64,000 bases of DNA from Methylophaga sp. (GTDB lineage: Bacteria; Pseudomonadota; Gammaproteobacteria; Nitrosococcales; Methylophagaceae). The notes under the pieces are model-generated. The model was not told the origin of the DNA and did not search any database. It saw only the letters and a list, made by a program, of their open reading frames with translations. Both the position numbers and the translations under genes were made by a program. This document shows positions 36,949 to 46,217 of this stretch, in pieces (positions within the stretch are counted from its first letter, which is position 1; each line of letters begins with the position of its first letter). Location: NCBI GenBank assembly GCA_002696735.1, contig NZSL01000007.1, forward strand, positions 345,347-409,346. The letters run 5' to 3'.

Positions 36949-39599
36949 TAATCCGCCAGATATTTGTTAACGATCTCATAGACATCAGATGAGAGATCCT
37001 GCTGCTGAGCAATATTTTGCAATGCATCGCGCATCATTTGCTGGCGTTTTGCATCATATCGGCGCCAGGAATTGAATGCACCCAATTGCCGCGAAGCCAC
37101 CTGCGGATTAATTTTATCCAGCACCAAAATCTGTTCAGCCAGGAAACGATAGCCACTGCCATCTTTTGCGTGAAATAACGCTGGATTGTTACGACAAAAC
37201 TGACCGATTAACGCCCGAACATTATTTGGATTTTTAATGCTGAACGCAGGATGTTTCATCAACCCTTTAATCCGAATCAATGTATCCGGGAGGCTGGATA
37301 GAGCCTGCACAGTAAGCCATTTATCCACCACCTGCCGGTCATGCTGCCATTGCTCATAAAATGCGCGCAAGGCATGTTCACGTTCGGTACCTGGCTGATC
37401 CACCATCAGACGCAGACCAGACAGAGTGTCTGTCATATTATCTGCCTGTTTCATCTGTTTCAGGCAGCGCTGAGTTTGCATCGGATCGCCGGTTGCCATC
37501 AGATAGCCCAGACAGACGTTTTTCAGGCTGCGTCTTCCCATATGCTCTGAGTTAAACTGATACGGCACATTTGGCAAATTATGCTGCTGATACAAAGCAT
37601 CAAACTGGGCTTTCAACTGCGTTGCCAGGGTATCTTTTACAAATTTACGCACACTATGGATGGCATCCACGTCAGCTACTTTCATCTGTGCTGCCAGATA
37701 ATTCTCTGAGGGCAATGTCAGCATGCGCGCTACCAATGCGGGATCAGCCGTTTTATCCTCTAATACAGCAGCACATTGTTTTGACAAAATTTCCGGCAAT
37801 TGCAGCGTTTTATCTTGCTGATAATCGTTGATTAAAGACAGCATGACTTGGATGAAGAGACTTTGTCCGGCATCCCAACGATTAAAACTGTCTTTTTCAT
37901 TGGCCATCAAAAACGCAAGTTCTTCATTATCACGCTCAATCAGTAATTTAACTGGCGCGGAAAAGCCACGAAGTAAAGAGACAATCGGCTTGTTATCTAC
38001 CCCGATAAAACGGAATACTTGCTCTGCTTCGCTTAGTTCAAGTACGCGGGTGTCGTTATCATAGGGTTGAGCTTCATCAATCAATTGTAAAGGCAAACTA
38101 TTACCTGCAGCATCCAGTAACCCCATTGCAACTGGAATTAAAAATGGTTGTTTTTCGGTCTGTCCCGGTGTGGCTGGGCAAGATTGCTGCAAGGTTAAGG
38201 TCAATATTTTCTTTGTTGCATCATATTGATGAGTGGCTGTAATAACCGGTGTTCCGGCCTGGGAATACCAACGTTTGAACTGGGTTAAATCAATACGGTT
38301 GGCATCTTCAATAGCTTTAACAAAATCGTCCGTGGTCACTGCCTGACCATCATGGCGGTCAAAATATAAATCAGTGCCTTTACGGAACCCCTCTTCGCCA
38401 ACCAGGGTTTTGATCATGCGTACAACTTCCGCACCTTTCTCGTAAATGGTCACGGTATAAAAGTTACTGATTTCGATATAGCTATCGGGTCTGATAGGAT
38501 GCGCCATCGGACCGGCATCTTCAGCAAATTGCAAACTGCGTAACTGATCAACATCATCAATTCGTTGCACCGCGGCAGAATTCAAATCCGCACTGAAAGA
38601 TTGATCCCGCATCACGGTAAAGCCTTCTTTAAGGCTTAACTGGAACCAGTCACGACAAGTCACCCGATTACCGGACCAGTTATGGAAGTACTCGTGGCCG
38701 ACAATGCTTTGTATGGTGTAAAAGTCGTTATCCGTAGCCGTTTTAGGACTGGCCAAAACGCAGGCAGCATTAAAGATGTTCAGCCCTTTGTTTTCCATCG
38801 CCCCCATATTGAAATCATTAACCGCAACAATCATGAAGACATCTAAATCGTACTCACGGCCATAAGTCTCCTCATCCCAGCGCATGGATTGCTTTAAAGA
38901 CACCAGTGCATGATCACATTTATCGTGATTTTCTTTATCGACATAGATCTGCAAGGTCACGTCACGTCCGCTTAAGGTCGTAAAGCTGTCCTGTTGCATA
39001 TAGAGATCACCGGCAACTAAAGCAAACAAATAACAGGGTTTAGGATGTGGATCATGCCAGCGAACCCAATGCCGTCCATCCGCTAATTCACCCTGCTCTT
39101 GCAAGTTACCGTTTGATAAGAGAATTGGCCATTTCTGTTTCTCAGCCGTGATGGTCACGCTAAATACGGCCATCACATCAGGGCGATCCGGATAATAGGT
39201 GATGCGTCGAAAGCCCTCTGCCTCACATTGAGTGCAAACCAACGCGCCTGAATGATATAAGCCTTCGAGCGCGGTATTTTGATCTGGATAAATCTCGGTG
39301 ACGATTTCCAGCTGAAACTTTTCCGGTAATGTCGGCAACACCAGCTGAGTATTGGAGCGTTGAAATTCTGCGGCAGTTAATGTCCGTCCATCAAGTTTGA
39401 TACTTATTAACTCTAAATGCTCGCCATTTAATACACAGGCTTCACCTGGCCCTTTTGGATTACGCCGCATGTTCAGAATACTGGTCACACGAGTCGTTGA
39501 AGCGTCCAGATCAAAATGCAAATCAACGTTGTCGACCAGATAAGACGGGACGGTGTAATCCGCGAGACGAATCGTTTTAGGGGACGCAGGTGCGTTCAT
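36948..39599 (-). CDS. pepN: Aminopeptidase N (M1 family)
   Basis: PepN removes N-terminal residues from peptides in the cytoplasm. It has the substrate motif GAMENKGLNIFN and the zinc motif HEYFHNWSGNRV with the distal Glu in LKEGFTV. The start at 39599 (MNAPASPKT) is preceded by gagg and gives 883 residues, near the usual 870; a longer frame would overlap the NIF3-like gene. It is cotranscribed with that gene, HIT and DUF2835. Confidence 0.96.
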   Translation of the reverse strand: MNAPASPKTIRLADYTVPSYLVDNVDLHFDLDASTTRVTSILNMRRNPKGPGEACVLNGEHLELISIKLDGRTLTAAEFQRSNTQLVLPTLPEKFQLEIVTEIYPDQNTALEGLYHSGALVCTQCEAEGFRRITYYPDRPDVMAVFSVTITAEKQKWPILLSNGNLQEQGELADGRHWVRWHDPHPKPCYLFALVAGDLYMQQDSFTTLSGRDVTLQIYVDKENHDKCDHALVSLKQSMRWDEETYGREYDLDVFMIVAVNDFNMGAMENKGLNIFNAACVLASPKTATDNDFYTIQSIVGHEYFHNWSGNRVTCRDWFQLSLKEGFTVMRDQSFSADLNSAAVQRIDDVDQLRSLQFAEDAGPMAHPIRPDSYIEISNFYTVTIYEKGAEVVRMIKTLVGEEGFRKGTDLYFDRHDGQAVTTDDFVKAIEDANRIDLTQFKRWYSQAGTPVITATHQYDATKKILTLTLQQSCPATPGQTEKQPFLIPVAMGLLDAAGNSLPLQLIDEAQPYDNDTRVLELSEAEQVFRFIGVDNKPIVSLLRGFSAPVKLLIERDNEELAFLMANEKDSFNRWDAGQSLFIQVMLSLINDYQQDKTLQLPEILSKQCAAVLEDKTADPALVARMLTLPSENYLAAQMKVADVDAIHSVRKFVKDTLATQLKAQFDALYQQHNLPNVPYQFNSEHMGRRSLKNVCLGYLMATGDPMQTQRCLKQMKQADNMTDTLSGLRLMVDQPGTEREHALRAFYEQWQHDRQVVDKWLTVQALSSLPDTLIRIKGLMKHPAFSIKNPNNVRALIGQFCRNNPALFHAKDGSGYRFLAEQILVLDKINPQVASRQLGAFNSWRRYDAKRQQMMRDALQNIAQQQDLSSDVYEIVNKYLAD

Positions 39600-39603
39600 T
39601 AAA

Positions 39604-39921
39604 TTAAAAATCCTCTTGATTAACTGGCCAGTACTGATAAGCAGGCTCTTCATATGGATGTGCGAGTTTCAACGCTGAGACAACAGCTTTGATAGTCTCG
39701 TTCGAGCAAATCGTTTCAACTCGATATTCGTTTACTTGTTCCAGTTTTCCGTTTTCACCAATAAATGGCTGGCTGTCTTCTAAAGGTCGGAACTGGCCCA
39801 TACCTTGTGTTTCCCAACTGCAGCAGTCATAACCATCAAAATGTCCTGCTCCGGCATTAAAAATGGCTTCTTTAACCAATTCTTTATGGGTTTCAGGAAC
39901 AAAAAACACAAGTTTGTACAT
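39604..39921 (-). CDS. NIF3/YqfO-like small protein
   Basis: The 105-residue protein corresponds to the inserted (third) domain of YqfO/NIF3 proteins: MYKLVFFVPETHKELVKEAIF, GAGHFDGYDCCSWETQGMGQF, and HPYEEPAYQYWPV. It is a cytoplasmic PII-like fold protein of unknown role. The start at 39921 is preceded by ggaggt. It ends five bases before the pepN start. Confidence 0.88.
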   Translation of the reverse strand: MYKLVFFVPETHKELVKEAIFNAGAGHFDGYDCCSWETQGMGQFRPLEDSQPFIGENGKLEQVNEYRVETICSNETIKAVVSALKLAHPYEEPAYQYWPVNQEDF

Positions 39922-39926
39922 GAGGT

Positions 39927-40964
39927 TTACCTCCACTGCCATTGCTGGGCTTCACCGGTCCCAGCAATACTCAATACAGCGCTTGCATTGGCATTAAACG
40001 CTACAGCCTGTATGACCATTCCAGGATTAAGTGGATTCTGTCTGGTCACTTTCCAGCAACGTAATTTGTCACCTTGGGGTAATTGCCAGACGCAAATTCG
40101 TTCTGCCGCGTGCCCGGTTACCAGTAACATGCCATCTTCTGAAAAATTAACGGCCGTTGTGGTCGTATTAAAAACCGGGAATTCTGGAACTGGCAACGAT
40201 TTTGGCCAGGCGGAACTGCGTAGCTGAGATTGCAGACTGCCATCCGCCAATGACCAAAGATAAGCATGGTCATTATCCGCTGCGGTAAATGCAAAACGAT
40301 TTTGTGGATCAAATTTCACCAGAGTCACAGTATTACCATGCACCCAGTTCTGTAACTGCTCCCCACTCTGCAGATCCCATAACCGAGCAGTCCGATCATC
40401 ACCGCCAGTTAAAGCCATTTTACCATCCGGTGAAATAGCCACGGTATTAATAGGATGCTTCACCGGCGAATCGACTGCAGTACCATCGTGTTCAAATACA
40501 TGAAGAACCCGGTTGGCGTTAATATCAAAATAAACTGCTGTGCTATCTGCCAGTGCTAATAGCAAAAACTGGCCATCAGGCGAAATATCTAGTGCTTTCA
40601 CGCGCAATGGAAATGTCAGTCTGTTTTCTGGCATTCCGTTATCCGTGTTCCATAACATCACCGTATCAAGTTCTACGGTAGCGGCAATCGGACTGGATTT
40701 AGCTAATGCCACGGTAGTGCTGCGAACCGTTTCCTTCTGCTCACTTTGCCAGCTGTATTTCACCTGATTGTTTTGCAGGTCCCATAGTCTGGCGGCGGCA
40801 TCGACATCGGCTGATAGCAAAAATTTTCCATCTGCTGAAAAGGTAGCGGCATAGCTACCCTCACTATGCTGCCACTGATAAATTTGTTGCGGACGATCTT
40901 CACAACCAACCAGCAATAACAGCAACCCTGGTAAAACGAATCTGCTGATATTGCGCACAGTCAT
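39927..40964 (-). CDS. WD40-repeat lipoprotein
   Basis: The 345-residue protein has a lipoprotein signal (LLLLLVGC) and about seven WD-type repeats, for instance AARLWDLQNNQ, DRTARLWDLQSGEQ and ERICVWQLPQGD, which should form a beta propeller. It probably serves as a periplasmic or membrane-anchored interaction scaffold. It ends five bases before the NIF3-like start and follows dcd by eight bases, so it is part of the operon. Confidence 0.87.
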   Translation of the reverse strand: MTVRNISRFVLPGLLLLLVGCEDRPQQIYQWQHSEGSYAATFSADGKFLLSADVDAAARLWDLQNNQVKYSWQSEQKETVRSTTVALAKSSPIAATVELDTVMLWNTDNGMPENRLTFPLRVKALDISPDGQFLLLALADSTAVYFDINANRVLHVFEHDGTAVDSPVKHPINTVAISPDGKMALTGGDDRTARLWDLQSGEQLQNWVHGNTVTLVKFDPQNRFAFTAADNDHAYLWSLADGSLQSQLRSSAWPKSLPVPEFPVFNTTTTAVNFSEDGMLLVTGHAAERICVWQLPQGDKLRCWKVTRQNPLNPGMVIQAVAFNANASAVLSIAGTGEAQQWQWR

Positions 40965-40972
40965 AATCTCAA

Positions 40973-41539
40973 TCAGGATTTTGGTAAAGTCACGCCCTGC
41001 TGACCCTGGTATTTACCAGCCCTATCAGCATAAGAGGTCTCACAGACTTCATCAGATTCAAAAAACAACATTTGTGCTACACCTTCGTGAGCATAAATTT
41101 TGGCAGGTAATGGCGTGGTATTGGAGAACTCCAGGGTGACCTGGCCTTCCCATTCTGGTTCCAATGGTGTGACATTAACAATAATGCCGCATCTCGCATA
41201 GGTAGATTTTCCCAGACAAATAGTCAAAACATTGCGTGGAATTTTAAATGACTCAATAGTACGAGCCAAAGCAAACGAATTTGGCGGAATGATGCAGACA
41301 TCAGAATTGATATCAACAAAACTACTGGCATCAAAGTTTTTTGGATCAACAATCGCCGAATTGATATTGGTAAAAATTTTAAACTCAGTTGAACAACGTA
41401 CATCGTAACCGTAACTGGACGTGCCGTAGGAAATAATACGTTGTCCTTCTTGTTCACGAACCTGTCCTGGTTCAAAAGGCGAAATCATACCTTGCTGTTC
41501 GGCCATACGCCGGATCCATTTATCTGATTTTATGCTCAT
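40973..41539 (-). CDS. dcd: dCTP deaminase
   Basis: Dcd deaminates dCTP to dUTP for thymidylate synthesis. The 188-residue length is standard, and the motifs [47 protein letters not shown] and the C-terminal AGKYQGQ are present. It is the first gene after apbC on the same strand. Confidence 0.96.
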   Translation of the reverse strand: MSIKSDKWIRRMAEQQGMISPFEPGQVREQEGQRIISYGTSSYGYDVRCSTEFKIFTNINSAIVDPKNFDASSFVDINSDVCIIPPNSFALARTIESFKIPRNVLTICLGKSTYARCGIIVNVTPLEPEWEGQVTLEFSNTTPLPAKIYAHEGVAQMLFFESDEVCETSYADRAGKYQGQQGVTLPKS

Positions 41540-41579
41540 AATCCGTCAATTTGCTCAAAAGATGTTGATGATAGCTTGA

Positions 41580-42662
41580 TTAGTCGTTCTTGATAACTAT
41601 ATTCGGGAATGCTGCGGAATAATTTTTGCCCTGCATTGCCAGGTTGGCGGCGATTCGGCGAGCTATCACACGATAGGCTAAAGCGATATCTCCATCTGGA
41701 TCTTTGACTACCGTCGGCTGACCATTATCAGCATCTTCGCGGATATGAATATCCAGTGGCAAACTGCCAAGCATATTCACACCATATTGATCAGCCATTG
41801 ATTGTCCACCGCCGGCACCAAAAATATGCTCTTCATGACCACACTGGCTGCAGATATGGGTACTCATATTTTCCACTACGCCGAGTACTGGTACTTTTAC
41901 TTTTTCAAACATTTTCAATGCTTTGCGAGCATCCAGTAAGGAAATATCCTGTGGCGTAGTGACGATGACTGCACCGCTGACCGGTACTTTCTGTGACAGG
42001 GTCAGCTGAATATCGCCGGTACCCGGTGGTAAATCAATCACCAGATAATCCAGCTCTTTCCAATTGGTATCGCCCAACATTTGCTGTAAAGCCTGCGTCA
42101 CCATCGGGCCACGCCAGATCATTGGTTCTTCTTCATCGATTAAAAAACCAATCGACATGCTTTGGATACCATAGCTTTCAATTGGTTCGATTGATTTGCC
42201 ATCAACTGATTCAGGACGTTGAGTGGTGCCGAGCATACGCGGTTGACTTGGACCATAAATATCAGCATCCAGAATACCCACGGTGGCGCCTTCCGCTGCC
42301 AGAGCCAATGCCAGATTAACTGACGTGGTAGATTTACCTACCCCACCTTTACCTGAGGCCACGGCAATAATATTTTTTACATTTTCCAGCGCTGGCACAC
42401 CCTGCTGTACTTTATGTTTTACAATTTTAGTTGTGATATTGACGCTTACATTCGCTGCGCCTTCCGCTTCAATCAATTGTTTTAGGTTTTGTGCCAGTTC
42501 TGCAGCATAGCCTTTGACCGGATACCCCAAAGTCACATCGACCTGTGTCTGATTATCGTCCTGCGATACTTTGACCGTGGCGCGGGTGTCGCCCAGTGTT
42601 ATCAGTGTTGATGGATCCTGATAATTTTTGACGATTTCCTCAATTTGCGCGGGGCTAGTCAT
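41580..42662 (-). CDS. apbC: Iron-sulfur cluster carrier ATPase (Mrp/ApbC)
   Basis: The 360-residue protein has an N-terminal DUF59/MIP18-like domain (residues 1-85), the deviant Walker A motif GKGGVGKSTTSVNLALAL, and the cluster-binding pair CSQC near residue 270. It delivers Fe-S clusters to target enzymes. It is followed by dcd after 40 bp. Confidence 0.95.
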   Translation of the reverse strand: MTSPAQIEEIVKNYQDPSTLITLGDTRATVKVSQDDNQTQVDVTLGYPVKGYAAELAQNLKQLIEAEGAANVSVNITTKIVKHKVQQGVPALENVKNIIAVASGKGGVGKSTTSVNLALALAAEGATVGILDADIYGPSQPRMLGTTQRPESVDGKSIEPIESYGIQSMSIGFLIDEEEPMIWRGPMVTQALQQMLGDTNWKELDYLVIDLPPGTGDIQLTLSQKVPVSGAVIVTTPQDISLLDARKALKMFEKVKVPVLGVVENMSTHICSQCGHEEHIFGAGGGQSMADQYGVNMLGSLPLDIHIREDADNGQPTVVKDPDGDIALAYRVIARRIAANLAMQGKNYSAAFPNIVIKND

Positions 42663-42769
42663 GCACGACTCCTGTAAATTTCAAAGCTAAATTAAACTCA
42701 ATATTTTATACCCTGCTAAAACTGGCTGCATCCACACTGCTTGCAGGGCTATTGGCGGATACAAAGAAA

Positions 42770-42792
42770 AACACCGCTATAACAGCGGTGTT
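42770..42792 (-). terminator. Terminator ending the polyamine/nitrilase group
   Basis: aacaccgct (42770-42778) and agcggtgtt (42784-42792) form a perfect 9-bp stem with a 5-base loop. On the minus strand it is followed by tttctttg and lies eight bases past the nitrilase stop. Confidence 0.82.
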
Positions 42793-42800
42793 TAAAGTGT

Positions 42801-43685
42801 TTAGCGAGTTTGCTCAGGTCCAGTTAATGTGTGTTGTAAAGGCCAATCTCGGTAATTAAAGACCTGACCTTCCTCCCGAACGCGGGCAATTTCAGTCAAA
42901 TCCAGATCAGCACAGACCCAACCAGGCTTGTCAGCTACGCCTTCAATCAAGATACCGTTATCGGTAAATCCATAATCCACCGGGGTATAAATGCTGGCAC
43001 GCCCGGTATTCACATCAACAGCTTCTGACCAGCGAGCTTCACCAAATGTAGGAGATTGCACAACATAACATTGATTTTCCAAAGCCCGTGCCTGACAGCC
43101 AATCCGCACCCGATGGAAACCAGCCTGCGTATCGGTACAACTTGGGGCCAATATCAAATCGGCGCCAGCCTTAACCTGCTGATAGGTAATCAATGGAAAT
43201 TCAATGTCATAGCAAATACTGACCCCAATACGCCCGACATCGGTATCCAGCACTTTAATCTGTTGGCCTGGATGAATTAACCATTGCTCATTTTCGAATC
43301 GGGTCATGATCAATTTATCCTGGAAACCAATCAGCCCATCCGGTCCATAGAGATTGGCACGATTACGGAATGTGCCGTCTTCCTGCAGAACCGGAAATGT
43401 GCTGGCCAGCATCATCACATCGTATTGTTTACAAAGTTGATGATGCAAATCCTGCCAGTCCGCATAGACATCCTGCATTGAATGTAATTGCTTACCAAGA
43501 TCGGTATAGATGGCTTCACCAAAGAGTGAGGCCAGTTCCATACTGCCATATTCGGGAAACACCAGTAGTTTGGCTTTCTCTTCAACGGCTTCGGCTACCC
43601 ACTGCGTCAATTTATCAGTGAATTGCGACCAGTCTTTGAAAAAACCAATATCGTACTGTGCTGCAGCGACTTTTACTTTGCTCAT
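42801..43685 (-). CDS. Carbon-nitrogen hydrolase (nitrilase superfamily)
   Basis: The 294-residue enzyme has the Glu-Lys-Cys triad: E in LLVFPEYGSMEL, K in GFQDKLIMTRFE and C in VSICYDIEFPLI. It hydrolyses an amide or nitrile. The nearby polyamine genes raise the idea of an N-carbamoyl or acyl polyamine amidase, but the window already has a complete agmatinase route, so the substrate is open. It is the last gene before the terminator. Confidence 0.88.
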   Translation of the reverse strand: MSKVKVAAAQYDIGFFKDWSQFTDKLTQWVAEAVEEKAKLLVFPEYGSMELASLFGEAIYTDLGKQLHSMQDVYADWQDLHHQLCKQYDVMMLASTFPVLQEDGTFRNRANLYGPDGLIGFQDKLIMTRFENEQWLIHPGQQIKVLDTDVGRIGVSICYDIEFPLITYQQVKAGADLILAPSCTDTQAGFHRVRIGCQARALENQCYVVQSPTFGEARWSEAVDVNTGRASIYTPVDYGFTDNGILIEGVADKPGWVCADLDLTEIARVREEGQVFNYRDWPLQHTLTGPEQTR

Positions 43686-43867
43686 TTACATCAAACTCGG
43701 GAAATCGTTAGCGAGACATATAAGATTGGGCTTTTTAGCCTTACTTCAATGCCAGATAATATATTTTTAACGGCTTATTAATGTCTTTAATAACAAGCTG
43801 TTGATATACAAACAAAATTACTAGAGTCTATCGTTCTTTCAGAAGCATTATTAATGTTCAACAGACT

Positions 43868-44455
43868 CTAAAGTTTTTTCATCCAGAAAGTCATCGGCTT
43901 AGGTGACTCATGCTCTTCATCCAGTTCTTTCCAGCTGAATGTCGTGTTGAGTTCAGGATGCTTTTCATAGCCGCGTTTACGCCAGAAGTTGTCAAGAGGC
44001 TTATAACCTGAGGGTCGGCGTGGATGGTCTTCTGGGCGCTGTACTCCACAAAAACAGCTGAATTCATATCCGCCCAGTTCTTGTGCATGTTGCTCACGAT
44101 GTTCAAAAAACGCTACGCCGGCACCTTTGCCACGGTATTGTGACAACAAGACCGATTCACCACAATAAAATACGCTATCAACATCAATACCCGCTTTGAT
44201 AAACGGCGCTTTAACTTCATCAGTTTCATATCTCAGCGGAATACCCGTCGATGCACCAACGACCTTATCGCCATCAAAAGCTAAAACAATCACGCTGTCA
44301 GGCGCTTCGATATAGGTTTGCAGATAGCGAGCTTCGTAATCCGGATCACCATCATAGAGATAGGGAAAGTCACGGAAAACCTCAATGCGTAATCTGGCAA
44401 GTTCCGGGATAAATTGATTCAGTGCTTCGCCTGATAAGCGTTTCAATTCCAGCAT
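43868..44455 (-). CDS. GNAT-family N-acetyltransferase
   Basis: The 195-residue protein has GNAT strand-and-loop features: VIVLAFDGDKVVGASTGIPL and the acetyl-CoA loop LSQYRGKGAGVAFFEHREQHA. The start at 44455 (MLELKRLSGEAL) fits the fold. The nitrilase-GNAT pair beside polyamine genes could reflect acetylation and deacetylation of amines, which is inference. Confidence 0.85.
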   Translation of the reverse strand: MLELKRLSGEALNQFIPELARLRIEVFRDFPYLYDGDPDYEARYLQTYIEAPDSVIVLAFDGDKVVGASTGIPLRYETDEVKAPFIKAGIDVDSVFYCGESVLLSQYRGKGAGVAFFEHREQHAQELGGYEFSCFCGVQRPEDHPRRPSGYKPLDNFWRKRGYEKHPELNTTFSWKELDEEHESPKPMTFWMKKL

Positions 44456-44541
44456 AGTTATCTCACTTAGTGCAATGGAAAGGCAACCATAAAAAAGCCA
44501 AGCTGGATAGAACATCCCAGCCTGGCTGATTGGCCTGCAGT

Positions 44542-44949
44542 TTAACCGACGACTTGTTTAACCCAGTCTTCCAGGTTGTAGTAGTTAGTGATGCGAGCCA
44601 CTTTGCCATCACGAATCACAAAAAACGCACCAGCAGGCAGATTGTATTTCTGGCCGTTAGCTTCTGGCAAACCTTCATCGGTGCTCAGATATTCGCCTAG
44701 TACGGTGAATTCAACAGCAGCACGATCGCCCGCTTCATTAGTGGTGATGGAAATATCCACGATTTGTTCTTTGTAATGGGCATTCATGCGATCCATAAAT
44801 GCAGAGAATTTTTCTTTACCAATTTCGCGTCCGGCCTGGTTAACATCATGAATAACGTCATCAGTCAGCATATTCAAAAATGCATCCATATCCTGACGGT
44901 TGAATGCATCGTAGTAGTTTTGCAGCAATGTGATTGTAGCTTGGCTCAT
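44542..44949 (-). CDS. SnoaL-like/ketosteroid isomerase-fold protein
   Basis: The 135-residue protein has the NTF2-like pattern LLQNYYDAFNRQDMDAFLNML, DDVIHDVNQAGREIGKEKF and the C-terminal AGAFFVIRDGKVARITNYYNLEDW. This fold binds small hydrophobic ligands; the enzymatic role is unknown. It lies between a repeat element and the GNAT gene. Confidence 0.87.
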   Translation of the reverse strand: MSQATITLLQNYYDAFNRQDMDAFLNMLTDDVIHDVNQAGREIGKEKFSAFMDRMNAHYKEQIVDISITTNEAGDRAAVEFTVLGEYLSTDEGLPEANGQKYNLPAGAFFVIRDGKVARITNYYNLEDWVKQVVG

Positions 44950-45024
44950 GTCGCAGACCCCAGAGAGTAAAAAAACCGCGAATTTTAACGTGTAAACGCT
45001 TCAAAGAAAAGCAAAAACTGCTAA

Positions 45025-45316
45025 TTAACCACAGAGACACGGAGGGCACGGAGATTTTAAAGTTATCCGCAGATTACGCAGATTTTCGCAGATTATTTTT
45101 GTCGGGTTACGCTGCGCTAACTCGACCTAAGTTTTTTAACAATATTTAGGTCGGGTTGAATTTATGAAACCCGACAAAGCACAAATGCTTAGATGATGTT
45201 GGGTTTCGCACAATCAACACAACCTAGAGTCCTGTTAAAAATTATAAATCTGCGTCCATCTGCGTAATCTGCGGATCTATTTTTTGTCTCTGTGCCCTCC
45301 GTGTCTCTGTGGTTAA
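45025..45316. repeat. Nested inverted-repeat element, copy A
   Basis: The 292-bp element has terminal arms beginning ttaaccacagagacac (45025-45053) that match the right end (45288-45316) with one mismatch in 29. Inside, a perfect 19-bp pair (atccgcagattacgcagat at 45065-45083 with 45258-45276) forms a second layer, and cgacctaa/ttaggtcg forms an inner stem. There is no open frame. It ends 20 bp from the speB stop codon. Confidence 0.85.
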
Positions 45317-45335
45317 TTTTTTTAACCGCAAAAAA

Positions 45336-46217
45336 TCATTGACGACTACGAGCAGTGATCCCCATTAACTTGTAGGTTAGCATTGATGCAGCAAAGTCAT
45401 ATGCATGAAACCCTTCAATTGGTGCAAACTCCATGACATCAAAACCAATAATTTCACGTTGTTTGGCAACCGATTCAAACAGATTCAATGTCTGGTACCA
45501 GCTAAGGCCACCCGGTACTGGTGTGCCTGTTGAAGGAAACACACTCGGATCCATACCATCAATATCCACCGTAAAAAACACTTTTTTCGGGAAATCATCG
45601 GGCAAGGTAATGCTGTTGATATTATTCGGCACCAATTCATCGGCATCCTGGTAATACACACCAAACTCCTCTCGCACCAGCATCTCTTCTTCACAAAATG
45701 CACGAATTCCCAGTTGGTATAACGGGATACCCATATCCACAGCACGTTTCATTACTGAGGCATGGCTCAAAATATCGCCTTCATAGGCATGACGCAGATC
45801 AGCGTGGGCATCAATCTGCACAATACCAAAATCTTCGATGCCGGCATCTTTTAACCCTTTAATGACGCCATATGTCACAGTATGTTCACCACCTAACACT
45901 ACAGGAATTCCGCCATTTCGGATGATTTCAGCGGTGGCATTAGCAATGTTATCAATCACCTGTTGCGAGCTAACGCTGCAATCGACTGGCGGGCAAGTAT
46001 AGATGCCCAAATCACATGGATTACTTTTGCCGTCCCATTTTTCCAGCTGCCAGGATGCATTCAAAATCGTTGAAGGCCCTTTATTGGTGCCGCCACCATA
46101 AGAGACCGTTTTTTCATACGGAACAGGCAAAACATGGAACATCGCCTGTTTTGGATCGGCCTGGTCAATCTCGGAGCCCAGGAAAATCGGAAATTCTTCG
46201 TTCAATTCGGTGTTCAT
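45336..46217 (-). CDS. speB: Agmatinase
   Basis: SpeB hydrolyses agmatine to putrescine and urea. The 293-residue protein has the manganese motifs of the ureohydrolase family: GGEHTVTYG, DAHADLRHAYEGDILSHASV and FTVDIDGMDPSVFPSTGTP. It overlaps the decarboxylase gene by four bases (ATGA). Together with speA it supplies putrescine for the carboxyspermidine pathway. Confidence 0.93.
   Translation of the reverse strand: MNTELNEEFPIFLGSEIDQADPKQAMFHVLPVPYEKTVSYGGGTNKGPSTILNASWQLEKWDGKSNPCDLGIYTCPPVDCSVSSQQVIDNIANATAEIIRNGGIPVVLGGEHTVTYGVIKGLKDAGIEDFGIVQIDAHADLRHAYEGDILSHASVMKRAVDMGIPLYQLGIRAFCEEEMLVREEFGVYYQDADELVPNNINSITLPDDFPKKVFFTVDIDGMDPSVFPSTGTPVPGGLSWYQTLNLFESVAKQREIIGFDVMEFAPIEGFHAYDFAASMLTYKLMGITARSRQ

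Noticed and set aside
43822..43870. tagagtct/agactcta inverted repeat over the GNAT stop codon as a terminator
   Set aside because: The loop is over 30 bases and no T-run follows on the minus strand.
45025..45316. Repeat element as a tRNA-like or rRNA fragment
   Set aside because: No cloverleaf or conserved tRNA/rRNA segments are present; its nested arms and three copies point to a dispersed repeat.
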